64,000 nucleotides of DNA from Dysgonomonas sp. PH5-45 (GTDB lineage: Bacteria > Bacteroidota > Bacteroidia > Bacteroidales > Dysgonomonadaceae): contig NZ_JARXWE010000004.1 of assembly GCF_029893235.1 (NCBI RefSeq), forward strand, positions 52,744-116,743, in the 5' to 3' direction. Below the pieces are notes generated by a model. That model was not told where the DNA came from, did no database searches, and saw only the letters and a program-made list of their open reading frames with translations. The position numbers and the translations under genes are program-made. Shown one piece after another: positions 44,781-55,734 of the stretch (positions within the stretch are counted from its first letter, which is position 1; every line of letters begins with the position of its first letter).

Positions 44781-47072
44781 TTACATTTTACGTTTATCTG
44801 TTTTTTCGTGAACTATGGCATCAACAACCGCTACGGTTGTAAGGTTAATAATGTCACGCACCGATGTTTCGATATCGGTGAAGTGTACAGGCTTGTTCAA
44901 TCCCATCTGGATAGGGCCTATACTATCGCCCGAGTATCCGAATTCGGTCAACACCTTGCTTACGATGTTTGCAGAAGTAAGGTTAGGGAATACAAGGGTG
45001 TTAACATCTTTTCCTTTAAGGCTGTTGAACGGATAAACTTCGTCTCTCAAATCTTTGTTCAAAGCAAAATTTATCTGCATTTCGCCATCTATCTTTATCT
45101 CCGGATTGTTTTCGTGCAAATATTTCACGGCATTCGATACACTAAGCGGACTACCTTTTTTGTCAGCTCCAAAGTTCGAGTACGACAGCATTGCCATAAC
45201 GGGGTCGAACGAGAAGAACTTCACAGCCTCCTGTGTCAACTTAGCGATATCGACCAAAGTTTCGGTTGTTGGCCAACGGTTTATCAATGTATCGGCAAGG
45301 AAAAACGTTCCTTTCTTGGTCTGAAGAATATGCATCGCGCCAAAATGGCTATGTCCTTCGCGCACGCCGATAACGTCCATCGCCGTCTTTCCGAAGTCGT
45401 TATACTGGCTGTACACTCCTGTAATCAGAGAATCGGCTTCGCCTGTTTCGACCATCATCATACCAAAATAATTACGGTCGTTCATTTTTTCGAAAGCCTC
45501 CAAGAAAGTCCATCCCTGACGTTCTCTTTTCTTTGCCAAAATACGCGCATATCGCTCACGGCGGGCATCTTCGGCTACGCTACGGTTATCAATCACTTCA
45601 AGGCCCGATATATCCAAATCGTTTTCCTGAGCTATCCGCAACAACCGTTCTTTGTTTGCTATCAGAACAGGAATACAGATACCCTCTTTTTGGGCTGTTA
45701 CAGCCGCCTTCAACATATTGATGTGGTTTCCTTCGGAGAAAACAATGCGTTTCGGATCAGATTTGGCAAGCCCTGTCAGACGTTTAATCAGACGGTTGCT
45801 GTATCCCATCATTTCGTTCAGCTTATTTTCGTAGGCCGACCAATCGTCTATCGTACGGCGGGCAACTCCCGAATCCATCGCAGCCTTAGCAACGGCCGAC
45901 GATACTGTTGTTAACAACCGGGGATCTAAGGGTTTGGGTATAAAATATTCACGGCCAAAAACAATGCGATCCAAACCGTAAGCAGAGTTCACAACGTCCA
46001 GAACCGGCTGGCGGGCCAAATCGGCCAAAGCCTTAACAGCCGCCAATTTCATTTCTTCGTTTATGCTCTTTGCTCTCACATCCAATGCACCACGGAATAT
46101 GTAAGGGAATCCCAACACATTATTCACCTGATTAGGATAATCCGAACGTCCTGTCGCAAAAATGATATCCTCGCGCGAGGCCATGGCCTCGTCATACGAT
46201 ATTTCGGGGTCGGGATTGGCAAGGGCAAACACTATCGGATTTTCGGCCATGGTTCTCACCATTTCCTTATTCACCAAATCGGCTGCCGACAGTCCCAAAA
46301 ATACATCCGCTCCGTTCATAGCATCGGCAAGGGTTTTTACATCCTTGTCTACGGCAAATACTTTTTTTGCTTCGTTCAAATCTGTGCGGCGGGTTGTAAT
46401 GGCTCCCTTGCTATCGCACATTATGATATTTTCTTTTCTCAGCCCCAAACTCATCATGAGTTTTGTACAGGCAACAGCCGAAGCCCCTGCCCCACTCACC
46501 ACCAGAGTAACTTCTTCTATCTTCTTATCGGCAATAACCAATGCGTTAAGCAATGCTGCCGAAGATATGATAGCCGTTCCGTGTTGGTCGTCGTGCATAA
46601 CGGGAATGTCAAGCTCTTCTTTCAGGCGTTTTTCTATTTCAAAACATTCGGGTGCTTTTATATCCTCAAGGTTTATCCCTCCAAAGGTGGGAGCAATGGC
46701 TTTCACCGTCTGGATAAATTTTTCGGGGTCTTTCTCGTCTACCTCTATATCAAAGACATCGATCCCTGCAAAGATTTTAAAAAGCAAACCTTTACCTTCC
46801 ATCACAGGTTTCCCTGCCGAAGCGCCAATATCGCCCAAACCTAAAACAGCCGTACCGTTAGAAATAACGGCAACCAAATTCCCCTTGGCCGTATAATCGT
46901 AAACCGCTTCGGGGTGTTTTTCTATCTCTAAGCAAGGCTCGGCTACGCCAGGCGAATACGCAAGCGATAAATCGGTTTGTGTACTGTGTGGTTTGGTAGG
47001 TGTAACCTCAATCTTACCTGGCTTTCCTTTACTATGATAAAGCAACGCTGCCTCTTTGGTAATCTTTGACAT
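44781..47072 (-). CDS. maeB: Malic enzyme fused to a phosphotransacetylase-like domain
   Basis: This NADP-dependent malic enzyme of the MaeB type decarboxylates malate to pyruvate. The 763-residue protein has an N-terminal malic domain ([17 protein letters not shown] near residue 42; [19 protein letters not shown] near 75) and an NAD(P)-binding domain ([16 protein letters not shown] near 195). From about residue 430 it has a phosphate acetyltransferase-like domain that is usually regulatory rather than catalytic. The start at 47072 is preferred over 47126 because a TAnnTTTG element lies at 47104-47111, inside the longer frame. Confidence 0.95.
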   Translation of the reverse strand: MSKITKEAALLYHSKGKPGKIEVTPTKPHSTQTDLSLAYSPGVAEPCLEIEKHPEAVYDYTAKGNLVAVISNGTAVLGLGDIGASAGKPVMEGKGLLFKIFAGIDVFDIEVDEKDPEKFIQTVKAIAPTFGGINLEDIKAPECFEIEKRLKEELDIPVMHDDQHGTAIISSAALLNALVIADKKIEEVTLVVSGAGASAVACTKLMMSLGLRKENIIMCDSKGAITTRRTDLNEAKKVFAVDKDVKTLADAMNGADVFLGLSAADLVNKEMVRTMAENPIVFALANPDPEISYDEAMASREDIIFATGRSDYPNQVNNVLGFPYIFRGALDVRAKSINEEMKLAAVKALADLARQPVLDVVNSAYGLDRIVFGREYFIPKPLDPRLLTTVSSAVAKAAMDSGVARRTIDDWSAYENKLNEMMGYSNRLIKRLTGLAKSDPKRIVFSEGNHINMLKAAVTAQKEGICIPVLIANKERLLRIAQENDLDISGLEVIDNRSVAEDARRERYARILAKKRERQGWTFLEAFEKMNDRNYFGMMMVETGEADSLITGVYSQYNDFGKTAMDVIGVREGHSHFGAMHILQTKKGTFFLADTLINRWPTTETLVDIAKLTQEAVKFFSFDPVMAMLSYSNFGADKKGSPLSVSNAVKYLHENNPEIKIDGEMQINFALNKDLRDEVYPFNSLKGKDVNTLVFPNLTSANIVSKVLTEFGYSGDSIGPIQMGLNKPVHFTDIETSVRDIINLTTVAVVDAIVHEKTDKRKM

Positions 47073-47103
47073 ATTAAGATATTTTAAGTTTAATTTTAAT
47101 GTG

Positions 47104-47111
47104 CAAAAGTA
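47104..47111 (-). promoter_or_regulatory. -7 element for malic enzyme
   Basis: The minus strand reads TACTTTTG, matching TAnnTTTG, 31 bases before the preferred start codon. It rules against the alternative upstream start. The -33 region is not convincing. Confidence 0.45.
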
Positions 47112-47228
47112 ATAGTATTTAAGCATCTATCACCCTAATTGCTGTATGTTTTACAACTGTGTTATAGAAATAAAAAAGTCCGCAAAATCACTTCGCAGAC
47201 TTCTTTTCTTAACACAAACTTTACAAAA

Positions 47229-47729
47229 CTACACAATGGAGTTGATTGCGGCCTGATAGTCAGGCTCATGCGTAACTTCAGGAACCAACTCCGTATACGT
47301 TATATTTCCTTCCGGATTTACCACAACCACTGCCCTTGCCAATAAGCCCTTCAAGGGGCCATCAACCATCAACACACCATAGTCTTTTGCAAACTCCGCA
47401 TTACGGAACACAGAGGCCGGAATCACATTTTCAATTCCCTCGGCCGTACAAAAACGACCTGCTGCAAAAGGAAGATCTGCCGATATGGCAAGAACCACAG
47501 TATTGGGTAAACCTACTACTTCTTTATTAAATTTTCTAACAGACGCGGCACAAACACCGGTGTCTAAACTTGGAAAAATGTTTAACACTACATATTTTCC
47601 TTTAAAATCTGACAAGGACACTTCCGTCAAATCTTTTTTTACAAGTACAAACTTGGGCGCAAGACTACCATTTTCCGGCAAATTACCTGAAGTATTCACT
47701 TCATTCCCGCTGAACTTAATTTTAGTCAT
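47229..47729 (-). CDS. tpx: Thiol peroxidase
   Basis: Tpx is an atypical two-Cys peroxiredoxin that reduces peroxides with thioredoxin. The protein is 166 residues from the ATG at 47729 (a longer frame begins at 47750). It has the peroxidatic Cys in DTGVCAASVRKFN near residue 60 and the resolving Cys in AAGRFCTAEG near 94. The N-terminal MTKIKFSGNEV is typical of the family. It is a single gene with a promoter at 47786-47814. Confidence 0.96.
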   Translation of the reverse strand: MTKIKFSGNEVNTSGNLPENGSLAPKFVLVKKDLTEVSLSDFKGKYVVLNIFPSLDTGVCAASVRKFNKEVVGLPNTVVLAISADLPFAAGRFCTAEGIENVIPASVFRNAEFAKDYGVLMVDGPLKGLLARAVVVVNPEGNITYTELVPEVTHEPDYQAAINSIV

Positions 47730-47785
47730 AATATTGTTATTTTTTGTCATAACAACGTGCTCAAGAATTACCTTTTACTCCAGCA

Positions 47786-47814
47786 CAAAGTTATCTAATT
47801 ATTTATTTATTCAA
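47786..47814 (-). promoter_or_regulatory. Promoter of tpx
   Basis: On the minus strand TTG (47814-47812) and TAACTTTG (47793-47786) are separated by 18 bases, close to the Bacteroidota pattern. The expected transcription start is about 50 bases before the ATG. Confidence 0.5.
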
Positions 47815-47871
47815 TAATTTTTTCGCAATAATTCTTTCCTCTTTTGTGTAAAGTATGTTTTTTTAACATAA

Positions 47872-50646
47872 TTAGTGTAAAAAACCTTCTTTCACAACCA
47901 CTCCTCCGCCAAAACCGCCATCGGGGCCCATATCAATATTATAATCGACACATTTTATCACATCCTGGTTATGCTCTATCACAATAATAGTGTTCCCTCT
48001 GTCTACCAATCGGTTTAAAACATCAAGCAAAACACGTATATCTTCAAAGTGCAATCCTGTGGTAGGTTCGTCCAGTATATATAATGTATTGCCCGAATCT
48101 GTTTTGGAAAGCTCGGCTGCCAACTTGATCCGCTGCGACTCGCCTCCCGAAAGGGTTGTAGACGCCTGCCCCAGTTTTATATAGCCAAGACCTACTTCCT
48201 GCAATACCTTCAGTTTATTAAGCAGATTGGGCACATTTTCAAAAAACTCGACAGCCATATTGATTGTCATGTCCAAAACATCGGCAATAGACTTCCCTTT
48301 GAAGCGTACCTCAAGCGTCTCCCTGTTGTACCGCTTTCCGTGGCACTCTTCACATGGAACAAACACATCGGGCAAAAAGTTCATTTCAATTGTTTTATAT
48401 CCGTTGCCCGAACAAGTTTCGCAACGCCCTCCTTTTACGTTAAACGAAAAACGCCCAGCCTTATACCCTCTTATCTTTGCTTCGGGCAGGTTTACAAACA
48501 AGTTCCGGATATCAGAAAATATACCTGTATAAGTGACCGGATTAGAACGCGGAGTCCGCCCGATGGGCGATTGGTCTACACTTATCACTTTATCAATATA
48601 CTCGATGCCCTCTATCGACTTATAGGGTAGCGGATCGGTCAACGAGCGATAAAAATGCTGGCTAAGTATTGGCTGCAAAGTACCGTTTATCAGGCTCGAT
48701 TTGCCACTACCCGATACCCCTGTCACACCGATAAACACACCCAGAGGAATATGTACGGTCACATCCTTCAGATTATTGCCGGTTGCTCCCCTCAATACAA
48801 GCTGATGGCCATTCCCTTTGCGCCTTTCTTTGGGTACTTCAATTTTGCGTACACCATTTATATAATCGGCCGTAATGGTATGGGCTTTGAGCATATCTTT
48901 GGGTGTACCGGAAAACACGATATCCCCGCCACGCCTTCCGGCAAGGGGGCCCATGTCGATAATATAGTCCGATTCGAGCATTATCTCCTCATCGTGTTCA
49001 ACCACAATAACGGAGTTGCCCGAATCGCGTAGTTTTTTGAGCGATTCTATCAAACGCCTGTTATCCCGTTGATGCAACCCTATGCTCGGCTCGTCCAATA
49101 TATAAAGAACGTTCACCAATTGCGACCCTATCTGGGTTGCCAGCCGTATACGCTGGCTTTCGCCCCCCGAAAGGGTTGCCGAGGCACGGTTGAGCGACAA
49201 ATAGCTCAACCCCACATCGAGCAGGAATGCCGTGCGCGAAACTATTTCCTTACTTATCTCGGTGGCTATCTGCTTTTGTTTTTCAGATATATGCGTGTTC
49301 AAATCTTGCATCCAATCGTAAAACTCACGGATATCCATCCGGCAAAGCTCAGCTATATTCTTTTCGTTTATCTTATAATGCAAAGCCTCCTTGTTGAGGC
49401 GTTGCCCATTACAATCGGGACAGACGGTAGTTTTTATAAATTGGTTTGCCCACTTCTGTGCCGTTGCCGAGGCTTCGCTCTCTTGCTGCATATTGATGTA
49501 TTTTGCAACCCCTTCGAACGAAACCATATAATTAGAACTACCCAACGACTCGTTCTTTATCTGCAAACGCTCGTCCGTGCCCGACATAATATCGTCTATG
49601 GCCTCTTCCGGTATATCCTTTATGGGTGTTTTTATGTTTACACCGTATTTTTCGCAAATGGCTTCGATCTGCCAAAAGAACAGCGAATTTTTATATCTGC
49701 CCAAAGGTGCTATCCCTCCGGCATAAATACTCAGGTTGGGGTTAGGCACAATCTTTTGCATATCAATCTGGTTGACCGTACCCAATCCCTTGCACTTAGG
49801 GCAAGCCCCTTGCGGAGAGTTGAACGAAAAGTTATGCGGAGCCGGATCGCCATACGAAAGCCCTGTGGACGGACACATCAACTGGCTACTGAAGTGACGC
49901 ACTTCGCCTGCCTCCACATCCTGAATCATTATCAGCCCGTCGCCTTGCTTCATCGCCGTACGGACACTTGCTTTCAGCTTTTCGGCAAACTTGTTCGATA
50001 CCGCAAGCTTATCTATCAGAATTTCTATACTGTGGTTCTTGTAACGGTCTACCCGCATGCCGGGCAGTATTTCGCGTACATCGCCATCAACCCGTACATT
50101 CAGATAACCTTTTTTGCGTATCTGCTCAAAGAGTTCCTTATAATGCCCTTTCCGGTTTTTTACTACCGGAGCCAGAATATATATTTTCTTGCCTATGTAG
50201 CGGGTCATTATCAGTTCAAGGATTTGCTCTTCGGTATATTTCACCATTTTTTCGCCCGTCAGGTAAGAGTATGCCTCGCCAGCACGGGCATAGAGAAGGC
50301 GCAGAAAGTCGTATATCTCGGTGGTTGTACCCACAGTGGAACGTGGATTGCGGTTTGTGGTTTTCTGCTCGATAGATATAACCGGGCTCAAGCCCGTTAT
50401 CTTGTCTACATCGGGACGTTCCATATTACCCAAAAAGTTGCGGGCATAGGCCGAAAACGTTTCTATATAACGGCGCTGACCTTCGGCAAAAATAGTATCG
50501 AAAGCCAACGATGATTTACCGCTACCACTCAATCCGGTTATTACAACCAGTGAGTTACGCGGAATATCAACATCTATATTTTTCAGGTTATGGACGCGTG
50601 CGCCATACACGCTTATCTGTTCTGTTTGATCTACTTTTTGATCCAT
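47872..50646 (-). CDS. uvrA: Excinuclease ABC subunit A
   Basis: UvrA is the damage-sensing ATPase of nucleotide excision repair, loading UvrB at lesions. The 924-residue protein has two ABC modules: Walker A motifs [14 protein letters not shown] (near residue 38) and [14 protein letters not shown], two [16 protein letters not shown] signatures, and Walker B segments [14 protein letters not shown] and [13 protein letters not shown]. The zinc modules are CPKCKGLG and, in the second half, [16 protein letters not shown] with CEECHG. It lies 60 bases downstream of the lytic transglycosylase gene on the same strand. Confidence 0.98.
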   Translation of the reverse strand: MDQKVDQTEQISVYGARVHNLKNIDVDIPRNSLVVITGLSGSGKSSLAFDTIFAEGQRRYIETFSAYARNFLGNMERPDVDKITGLSPVISIEQKTTNRNPRSTVGTTTEIYDFLRLLYARAGEAYSYLTGEKMVKYTEEQILELIMTRYIGKKIYILAPVVKNRKGHYKELFEQIRKKGYLNVRVDGDVREILPGMRVDRYKNHSIEILIDKLAVSNKFAEKLKASVRTAMKQGDGLIMIQDVEAGEVRHFSSQLMCPSTGLSYGDPAPHNFSFNSPQGACPKCKGLGTVNQIDMQKIVPNPNLSIYAGGIAPLGRYKNSLFFWQIEAICEKYGVNIKTPIKDIPEEAIDDIMSGTDERLQIKNESLGSSNYMVSFEGVAKYINMQQESEASATAQKWANQFIKTTVCPDCNGQRLNKEALHYKINEKNIAELCRMDIREFYDWMQDLNTHISEKQKQIATEISKEIVSRTAFLLDVGLSYLSLNRASATLSGGESQRIRLATQIGSQLVNVLYILDEPSIGLHQRDNRRLIESLKKLRDSGNSVIVVEHDEEIMLESDYIIDMGPLAGRRGGDIVFSGTPKDMLKAHTITADYINGVRKIEVPKERRKGNGHQLVLRGATGNNLKDVTVHIPLGVFIGVTGVSGSGKSSLINGTLQPILSQHFYRSLTDPLPYKSIEGIEYIDKVISVDQSPIGRTPRSNPVTYTGIFSDIRNLFVNLPEAKIRGYKAGRFSFNVKGGRCETCSGNGYKTIEMNFLPDVFVPCEECHGKRYNRETLEVRFKGKSIADVLDMTINMAVEFFENVPNLLNKLKVLQEVGLGYIKLGQASTTLSGGESQRIKLAAELSKTDSGNTLYILDEPTTGLHFEDIRVLLDVLNRLVDRGNTIIVIEHNQDVIKCVDYNIDMGPDGGFGGGVVVKEGFLH

Positions 50647-50705
50647 CTTATGGATAATGTGTTATTTCTTCTTCGGTATGTTATCACGGACTCTTAGATC
50701 CGTTT

Positions 50706-51677
50706 TCAGCTGCTAACCCACCGCGAATCGTGAACCTTTACTTTGCCTTTACTGTAATAAAGGAATTCTTCGGTAGGTATCTGGATGGTATAAGTTTTAG
50801 GTTTTTTGGGGTTGATTGTCAGTTTGCGTCCCCTCAACCACGAGTTCACGTCCTTCAACTGAGCGTAAGTTATTCCATTATTTTTTGCAAAAGTAGCTAA
50901 ATCGGGGATAGATTCGCTCACTTCAACCGTTTTATATTGAAGAGGCTTGTAAAGTTGATGTGCTTTAACTACAAAGCCATACTTGGCAGGATTCTCAAAC
51001 AGGTTTTTAATTGCAAGCATTCTGAAGTAATAACGGGAGGTTTCGTCAACCAACCATAAATCAAGCCCTTCTTCGGCTTGCTGCTGTCCAAGCTCACTAC
51101 TGATGCGCCCCATTCCTCCGTTGTACGACATGGCTACACTCGCCCAATTTCCATACTTGGCGTAAGCAGTTTTCAGATATCGGCACGCGGCACGGGTTAC
51201 TATCTCTATATTATAGCGCTCGTCTACCTCATCGGTCACTTCCAATCCGTATTGGGTTGCCGTTGCAGGCATAAACTGCCACATACCGGCCGCACGGGCG
51301 CTCGACAGGGCACGGGGGTTAAGCGAACTTTCAACAACTGCCATATACTTAAAATCGTCGGGCACACCGTTTTCCTTCAATATGGGTTCTATAACCGGAA
51401 AGTAACGGTTGGCACGCTTTAAGGTCAGGAGCGTTGTAGAATGAAAGTAGGTGAAACTGTTGATTTCGCGGTCGTACCGTTCGTACATATCATAACGGTC
51501 GAGCTTCACTTTTTCGCCGGCAAAGGTTACTTCTTTCGGAACCTCTACCGAAGCCGTCATTGACAGCACTTTGGGCGCATTACGCTCCGACCGTTCAATA
51601 TCCATGTTGGACAATAATACAAATCCCAAGCAGAATGCCATTACGGTCATACTGCCCATTATTATATATTTTTTCAT
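50706..51677 (-). CDS. Lytic transglycosylase (GH23) with LysM-like tail
   Basis: This envelope enzyme cleaves the glycan strands of peptidoglycan to 1,6-anhydromuropeptides. The N-terminus has a single hydrophobic segment (a signal anchor; start ambiguous between 51677 and 51686). The SLT domain runs from about residue 85 to 225, with the catalytic Glu in VVESSLNPRALSSARAAGMWQFMP and SYNGGMGRI further on. The last 70 residues resemble a LysM peptidoglycan-binding module (LATFAKNNGITYAQLKDVNSWLRG). It is located between recQ and uvrA on the same strand. Confidence 0.9.
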   Translation of the reverse strand: MKKYIIMGSMTVMAFCLGFVLLSNMDIERSERNAPKVLSMTASVEVPKEVTFAGEKVKLDRYDMYERYDREINSFTYFHSTTLLTLKRANRYFPVIEPILKENGVPDDFKYMAVVESSLNPRALSSARAAGMWQFMPATATQYGLEVTDEVDERYNIEIVTRAACRYLKTAYAKYGNWASVAMSYNGGMGRISSELGQQQAEEGLDLWLVDETSRYYFRMLAIKNLFENPAKYGFVVKAHQLYKPLQYKTVEVSESIPDLATFAKNNGITYAQLKDVNSWLRGRKLTINPKKPKTYTIQIPTEEFLYYSKGKVKVHDSRWVSS

Positions 51678-51744
51678 GTATTTCAAAATTTCAGTTTAGT
51701 TTGTAAAGATTTTCTTTATTCCATTAACATATCTTCTATAAAAA

Positions 51745-51752
51745 CAAAAATA
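51745..51752 (-). promoter_or_regulatory. Candidate -7 element for the lytic transglycosylase
   Basis: The minus strand reads TATTTTTG, matching TAnnTTTG, about 68 bases upstream of the start codon. There is no clear -33 box. Confidence 0.35.
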
Positions 51753-51834
51753 CAAAAATCGAACCTAATTCGTTCATCCTATTATAGATTCTTTGCCTTC
51801 GGCATCGAAATATTAACTGAATTTAAACCCTTGG

Positions 51835-53742
51835 TCATTCTTTTTTCGGGCAAACCATACCATCCCTCAATTCCAACTCTCCACCGTCAGCAAGGAAACG
51901 AACAACCCTCACCACATCCTTGGGCTTAAACTGCTGAATGGTAGCAACTACCTCATCTACCGGCATTGCCCGCCCTGTTTGCAAAAGCATTTCCACCTCG
52001 TTCCGTATACGGTTGTAGAGATAGTTGGTGAGCCCCGACGTGTTTTTTGTTTTACACACATCGCACTGTCCGCAGTCTTTTGCGTTGTTTTCTCCGAAAT
52101 AAATCAACAGCATGCGGCTACGACAGATATCGTTGCGTGTCACATAATCGGTCATTGCCGTTATCCGTTTTTCAAAACGTTCTTTTCGCTTCTCGTAAAC
52201 AGCCTGTCCGATAGATAAATAGTGCCTATCTACACGGGGTTGGGTGTAAATAATGAACGGTGTTTTTTTGTGCGGAATATAATCTATTATACCACGTTTT
52301 GCCAAGAATTTCAGTATTTCATATACTTCTTTCCTTCCCTTTTTCAGATGAAAAGCCAGAGCCGACTCGTCTACATTCACATAATCGGCAAAAAGCCCCG
52401 TATAAAGGCGTAGCAGAGAGTGTATAACCTGCTCGCAATCCTTGTCGAAATCATATTTATATAGTTCGTCACGATACACAACAAACTTCAGCCGGGAGCG
52501 GTTGTCCGTCTCGTCGGTATATTCTATGTACCCCGCAAGTTCCAACATCTTCAAGGCATTGTGCGCTTGCGATAGAGGAAGTTTATAGACCGAACAGAAA
52601 TGCGACAAATTGAAGTCGTAAGCCATTTGCAAGCCTCCCCCCACAGCTACTTGCAGAAAATAAGCCAATTGGTCATAAACCTGCTTAATAAAATCCCGTT
52701 CGGGATATTCGTCCTTAATGCGTTTTTTTAGCTTCGTGCTGTCGGTTTTATTATAAAGCAAGACAGCGTATGCCCGCTTTTCGTCGCGTCCTGCACGCCC
52801 TGCCTCCTGATAGTATTCTTCGAGCGAGTTGGGCAAATCCATATGAATCACCACCCGTACATCGGGTTTGTCGATACCCATACCAAAAGCATTGGTCGAA
52901 ACTATGATGCGGCACTGCCCGTTCTTCCACTCGTTTTGTTTACGGGTTTTCTCTTCGCTGCTCAACCCTGCGTGATAGAAATCGGCCGAGAAGCCCATCT
53001 TTGCAAGTTCCTCAGCAATTTCCTTTGTCTTCAGCCGGCTACGCACATAAACGATTGCCGTGCCCGGCACTTTCTCCAAAATACGGATAAGTTCCTCCAT
53101 CTTGTTTTCGGTATCACGAACCACATACGAAAGGTTTTTCCGCTCAAAGCTTTTCCTGAAAACATTCTTTTCCTTGAAATGCAAACTTTGCTGAATGTCG
53201 TACACTACGTCCTTCGTAGCTGTTGCCGTTAAGGCCAAAACCGGTATGCCGGGTAAATATTCACGGATAGAGGCAATGTTCATGTACGACGGACGGAAAT
53301 CGTAGCCCCATTGCGATATACAGTGCGACTCGTCTACCACGAGCAAGCATATATTCATGCTTTTCAGCTTAGTCAGAAATATATCCGAATTTAAGCGTTC
53401 GGGCGAAACGTAGAGAAACTTATAATCGCCCAGCACGGCATTGTCGAGCGTTGTCATGATTTCGCGGTGCGACATTCCGGAATAAACGGCAAGAGCTTTT
53501 ATGCCCCTCTGCCGCAGGTTATCCACCTGATCTTTCATCAAGGCTATAAGAGGTGTCACAACAAGACAAAGACCTTCCATTACCATTGCCGGTACCTGAA
53601 AGGTCAGAGATTTTCCGCCACCCGTAGGCATCAGCCCAAGAGTGTCTTTTCCGTTATAAACCGAACGGATAATGTCTTCCTGCAAAGGGCGGAAAGAAGT
53701 ATATCCCCAATATTGTTTCAGTGTTTCGTGAAAAATATCCAT
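51835..53742 (-). CDS. recQ: ATP-dependent DNA helicase RecQ
   Basis: This 3'-5' helicase unwinds forks and recombination intermediates. The start at 53742 (MDIFHETLKQYWGYTSFRPLQ) gives 635 residues. Helicase motif I is PTGGGKSLTFQVPA. Motif II reads DESH rather than the usual DEAH, and ISQWGYDFRPSY follows. Motif VI is YYQEAGRAGRDEKRA. A zinc-binding region carries CRSRMLL...CGQCDVC, with a winged-helix RQC domain after it. No HRDC domain is evident; the last 50 residues are a short helical segment. It lies 64 bases downstream of recJ on the same strand. Confidence 0.95.
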   Translation of the reverse strand: MDIFHETLKQYWGYTSFRPLQEDIIRSVYNGKDTLGLMPTGGGKSLTFQVPAMVMEGLCLVVTPLIALMKDQVDNLRQRGIKALAVYSGMSHREIMTTLDNAVLGDYKFLYVSPERLNSDIFLTKLKSMNICLLVVDESHCISQWGYDFRPSYMNIASIREYLPGIPVLALTATATKDVVYDIQQSLHFKEKNVFRKSFERKNLSYVVRDTENKMEELIRILEKVPGTAIVYVRSRLKTKEIAEELAKMGFSADFYHAGLSSEEKTRKQNEWKNGQCRIIVSTNAFGMGIDKPDVRVVIHMDLPNSLEEYYQEAGRAGRDEKRAYAVLLYNKTDSTKLKKRIKDEYPERDFIKQVYDQLAYFLQVAVGGGLQMAYDFNLSHFCSVYKLPLSQAHNALKMLELAGYIEYTDETDNRSRLKFVVYRDELYKYDFDKDCEQVIHSLLRLYTGLFADYVNVDESALAFHLKKGRKEVYEILKFLAKRGIIDYIPHKKTPFIIYTQPRVDRHYLSIGQAVYEKRKERFEKRITAMTDYVTRNDICRSRMLLIYFGENNAKDCGQCDVCKTKNTSGLTNYLYNRIRNEVEMLLQTGRAMPVDEVVATIQQFKPKDVVRVVRFLADGGELELRDGMVCPKKE

Positions 53743-53805
53743 CGGTTCTATTCTGTGGCAGCACAAACCAGAATACAGCTCCGGCCGCCTGATTTTTTTA
53801 TCTTA

Positions 53806-55530
53806 TCAGAACTGCCCTGTATCGATATCTTTTACATACAGTTGTATGTTCTTTTTACCTTTGTGAATGTTGTCTTCGAGGGTATAGCAAATATCGAAAG
53901 GCTTGCCGCTTTTTACCAGATCGAAGCTTTTTTTCTGACGGAAAGCAATACCATGAAACGGATATACCGTTTTGCGGTCGGTCATCTCCAATTTTATATG
54001 CATCAGGTCCTTGCCCACAAGTTTGCTTGTTCCATAATCAAAAACATTTCTGGTCATAAAAATCGGATTCAAATTGTCCGGGCCAAACGGCGCAAAACGA
54101 GCCAAATCGTTCATAAAGCGCGGGTCTATATCCTTAAAGGCCATTTCGGCGTTGATGTCGATTTGAGGCTTCATCATTTCGGGAACAATCATTTTTATGG
54201 TTTGCTCCTCAAACCGCCTTATAAATTCCTGTAAGTTTTCTTCTTTCAACGATAAACCTGCGGCGTAAGTGTGTCCGCCAAAGTTTTCGAGAAGGTCTTT
54301 GCACTCTTCTATTGCCTTATAGATATCGAAACCCATTACGGAACGGGCAGAGCCGGTCACCAAATCGTTCGACTTGGTAAGTACCACCGCCGGACGAAGG
54401 TATTTCTCGGTAAGGCGCGAAGCCACAATACCTATCACCCCCTTGTGCCACGCTTCGTTATAGACTACTATACTGTTTTTAGCATCCATATCGAAGTGCT
54501 CGTCAATATAATGGTTCGCCTCGTCGGTTATCCGTTTGTCCAGTTCGCGACGATCCTCGTTATACTGGTCTATGTGTTTGCTTTTTATATCGGCATCCTC
54601 AACCGTACTTGCCAGCAGTAGGTCTACGGCTTCTTTCCCGTTCATCATACGCCCCGATGCATTGATGCGAGGCCCTATTTTAAATACAATATCGCTTACG
54701 GTTAAATACTTGTCAGTAAGCCCGCAAATATCAATAATGCCTTTCAAGCCTATTGTAGGGCTTGAGTTGAGCTGGCGCAGTCCGTAATGAGCCAAGATAC
54801 GATTTTCGCCCGTTATGGGCACAATATCGGAAGCTATGCTGACAGCAACCAAATCGAGCAAATCGTGAAGTTCCGAAAAATCCATTCTGTTGCTTTGAGC
54901 TATGGCCTGAACAAGTTTGAAGCCTACTCCGCAACCCGACAAATGCTCGTAAGGATAAACCGAATCCGTGCGTTTGGCGTCGACAACGGCAACAGCATCG
55001 GGCAGAGTTTCGTCGGGCATATGATGGTCGCAAATAATAAAGTCGATACCTTTACTTTTGGCATAAGCAACCTTCTCTATGGCTTTTATACCGCAATCTA
55101 AAGCTATAATCAACTTCACTCCCGTTTCGGAAGCATAATTTATACCTTGTGAGGATATTCCGTAGCCTTCATCGTAACGGTCGGGAATATAATAATCCAG
55201 ATTGGTTGTAAACCGCCTAAGGAATTTAAACACCAGTGCAACCGCAGTTGTACCATCAACATCATAATCTCCATACACCAAGATACGTTCTTTCTGTCCC
55301 AAAGCCTTTTCTATACGCTTTATGGCTTTATCCATATCGGGCAAAAGAAAAGGGTCGTGCAAGTCTTTCAGACTTGGGTAAAAGAATTTTTGCGCTTCAT
55401 CGGCAGAGGTTATCCCCCGTTGCACAAGGAGCTGACACAGAACAGGGTTAAGTCCTAAAAGCTTAACCAGTTCATCGCGTTTCTTCGCATCTTCTTGTTT
55501 TAGAGGTTCGTAGTTCCATTTGTAAATCAT
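53806..55530 (-). CDS. recJ: Single-stranded-DNA-specific exonuclease RecJ
   Basis: RecJ degrades 5' ended single strands in recombination, mismatch and base-excision repair. The 574-residue protein has the DHH phosphoesterase signature: YGDYDVDGTTAVALVF near residue 85, ALDCGIKAIEKV, and CDHHMPDE near 170, then SGCGVGFKLVQA. The DHHA1 domain has GGHTYAAGLSL near residue 425, and an OB-like C-terminal part completes it. A 204-base gap separates it from the upstream permease. recJ and recQ lie adjacent and on the same strand, which fits their joint action at stalled forks. Confidence 0.96.
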   Translation of the reverse strand: MIYKWNYEPLKQEDAKKRDELVKLLGLNPVLCQLLVQRGITSADEAQKFFYPSLKDLHDPFLLPDMDKAIKRIEKALGQKERILVYGDYDVDGTTAVALVFKFLRRFTTNLDYYIPDRYDEGYGISSQGINYASETGVKLIIALDCGIKAIEKVAYAKSKGIDFIICDHHMPDETLPDAVAVVDAKRTDSVYPYEHLSGCGVGFKLVQAIAQSNRMDFSELHDLLDLVAVSIASDIVPITGENRILAHYGLRQLNSSPTIGLKGIIDICGLTDKYLTVSDIVFKIGPRINASGRMMNGKEAVDLLLASTVEDADIKSKHIDQYNEDRRELDKRITDEANHYIDEHFDMDAKNSIVVYNEAWHKGVIGIVASRLTEKYLRPAVVLTKSNDLVTGSARSVMGFDIYKAIEECKDLLENFGGHTYAAGLSLKEENLQEFIRRFEEQTIKMIVPEMMKPQIDINAEMAFKDIDPRFMNDLARFAPFGPDNLNPIFMTRNVFDYGTSKLVGKDLMHIKLEMTDRKTVYPFHGIAFRQKKSFDLVKSGKPFDICYTLEDNIHKGKKNIQLYVKDIDTGQF

Positions 55531-55734
55531 TATATATTATTTTTCTTTTTCTCTCTCGCAGGATGTTCGAGCCTGCTTCCTTAAAAGCATGTCACTAACT
55601 CAAACAGGATTATATACACAACAAACCCGAAGATAAAACACTACTTCAGGTATGTATATAAATCATGTAAAGATAACATTTATATAGAAAAGAAAGATAT
55701 AGATTCAAACTTTTATTTACAGAAAAAAAACAAA

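Noticed and set aside
44808..45914. A 368-codon open frame on the plus strand
   Set aside because: Antisense to the malic enzyme gene; no recognisable domain and no promoter.
49069..50514. A 481-codon open frame on the plus strand
   Set aside because: It is exactly antisense to uvrA, has no signal or domain of its own, and its composition is what is expected from a mirrored coding sequence.
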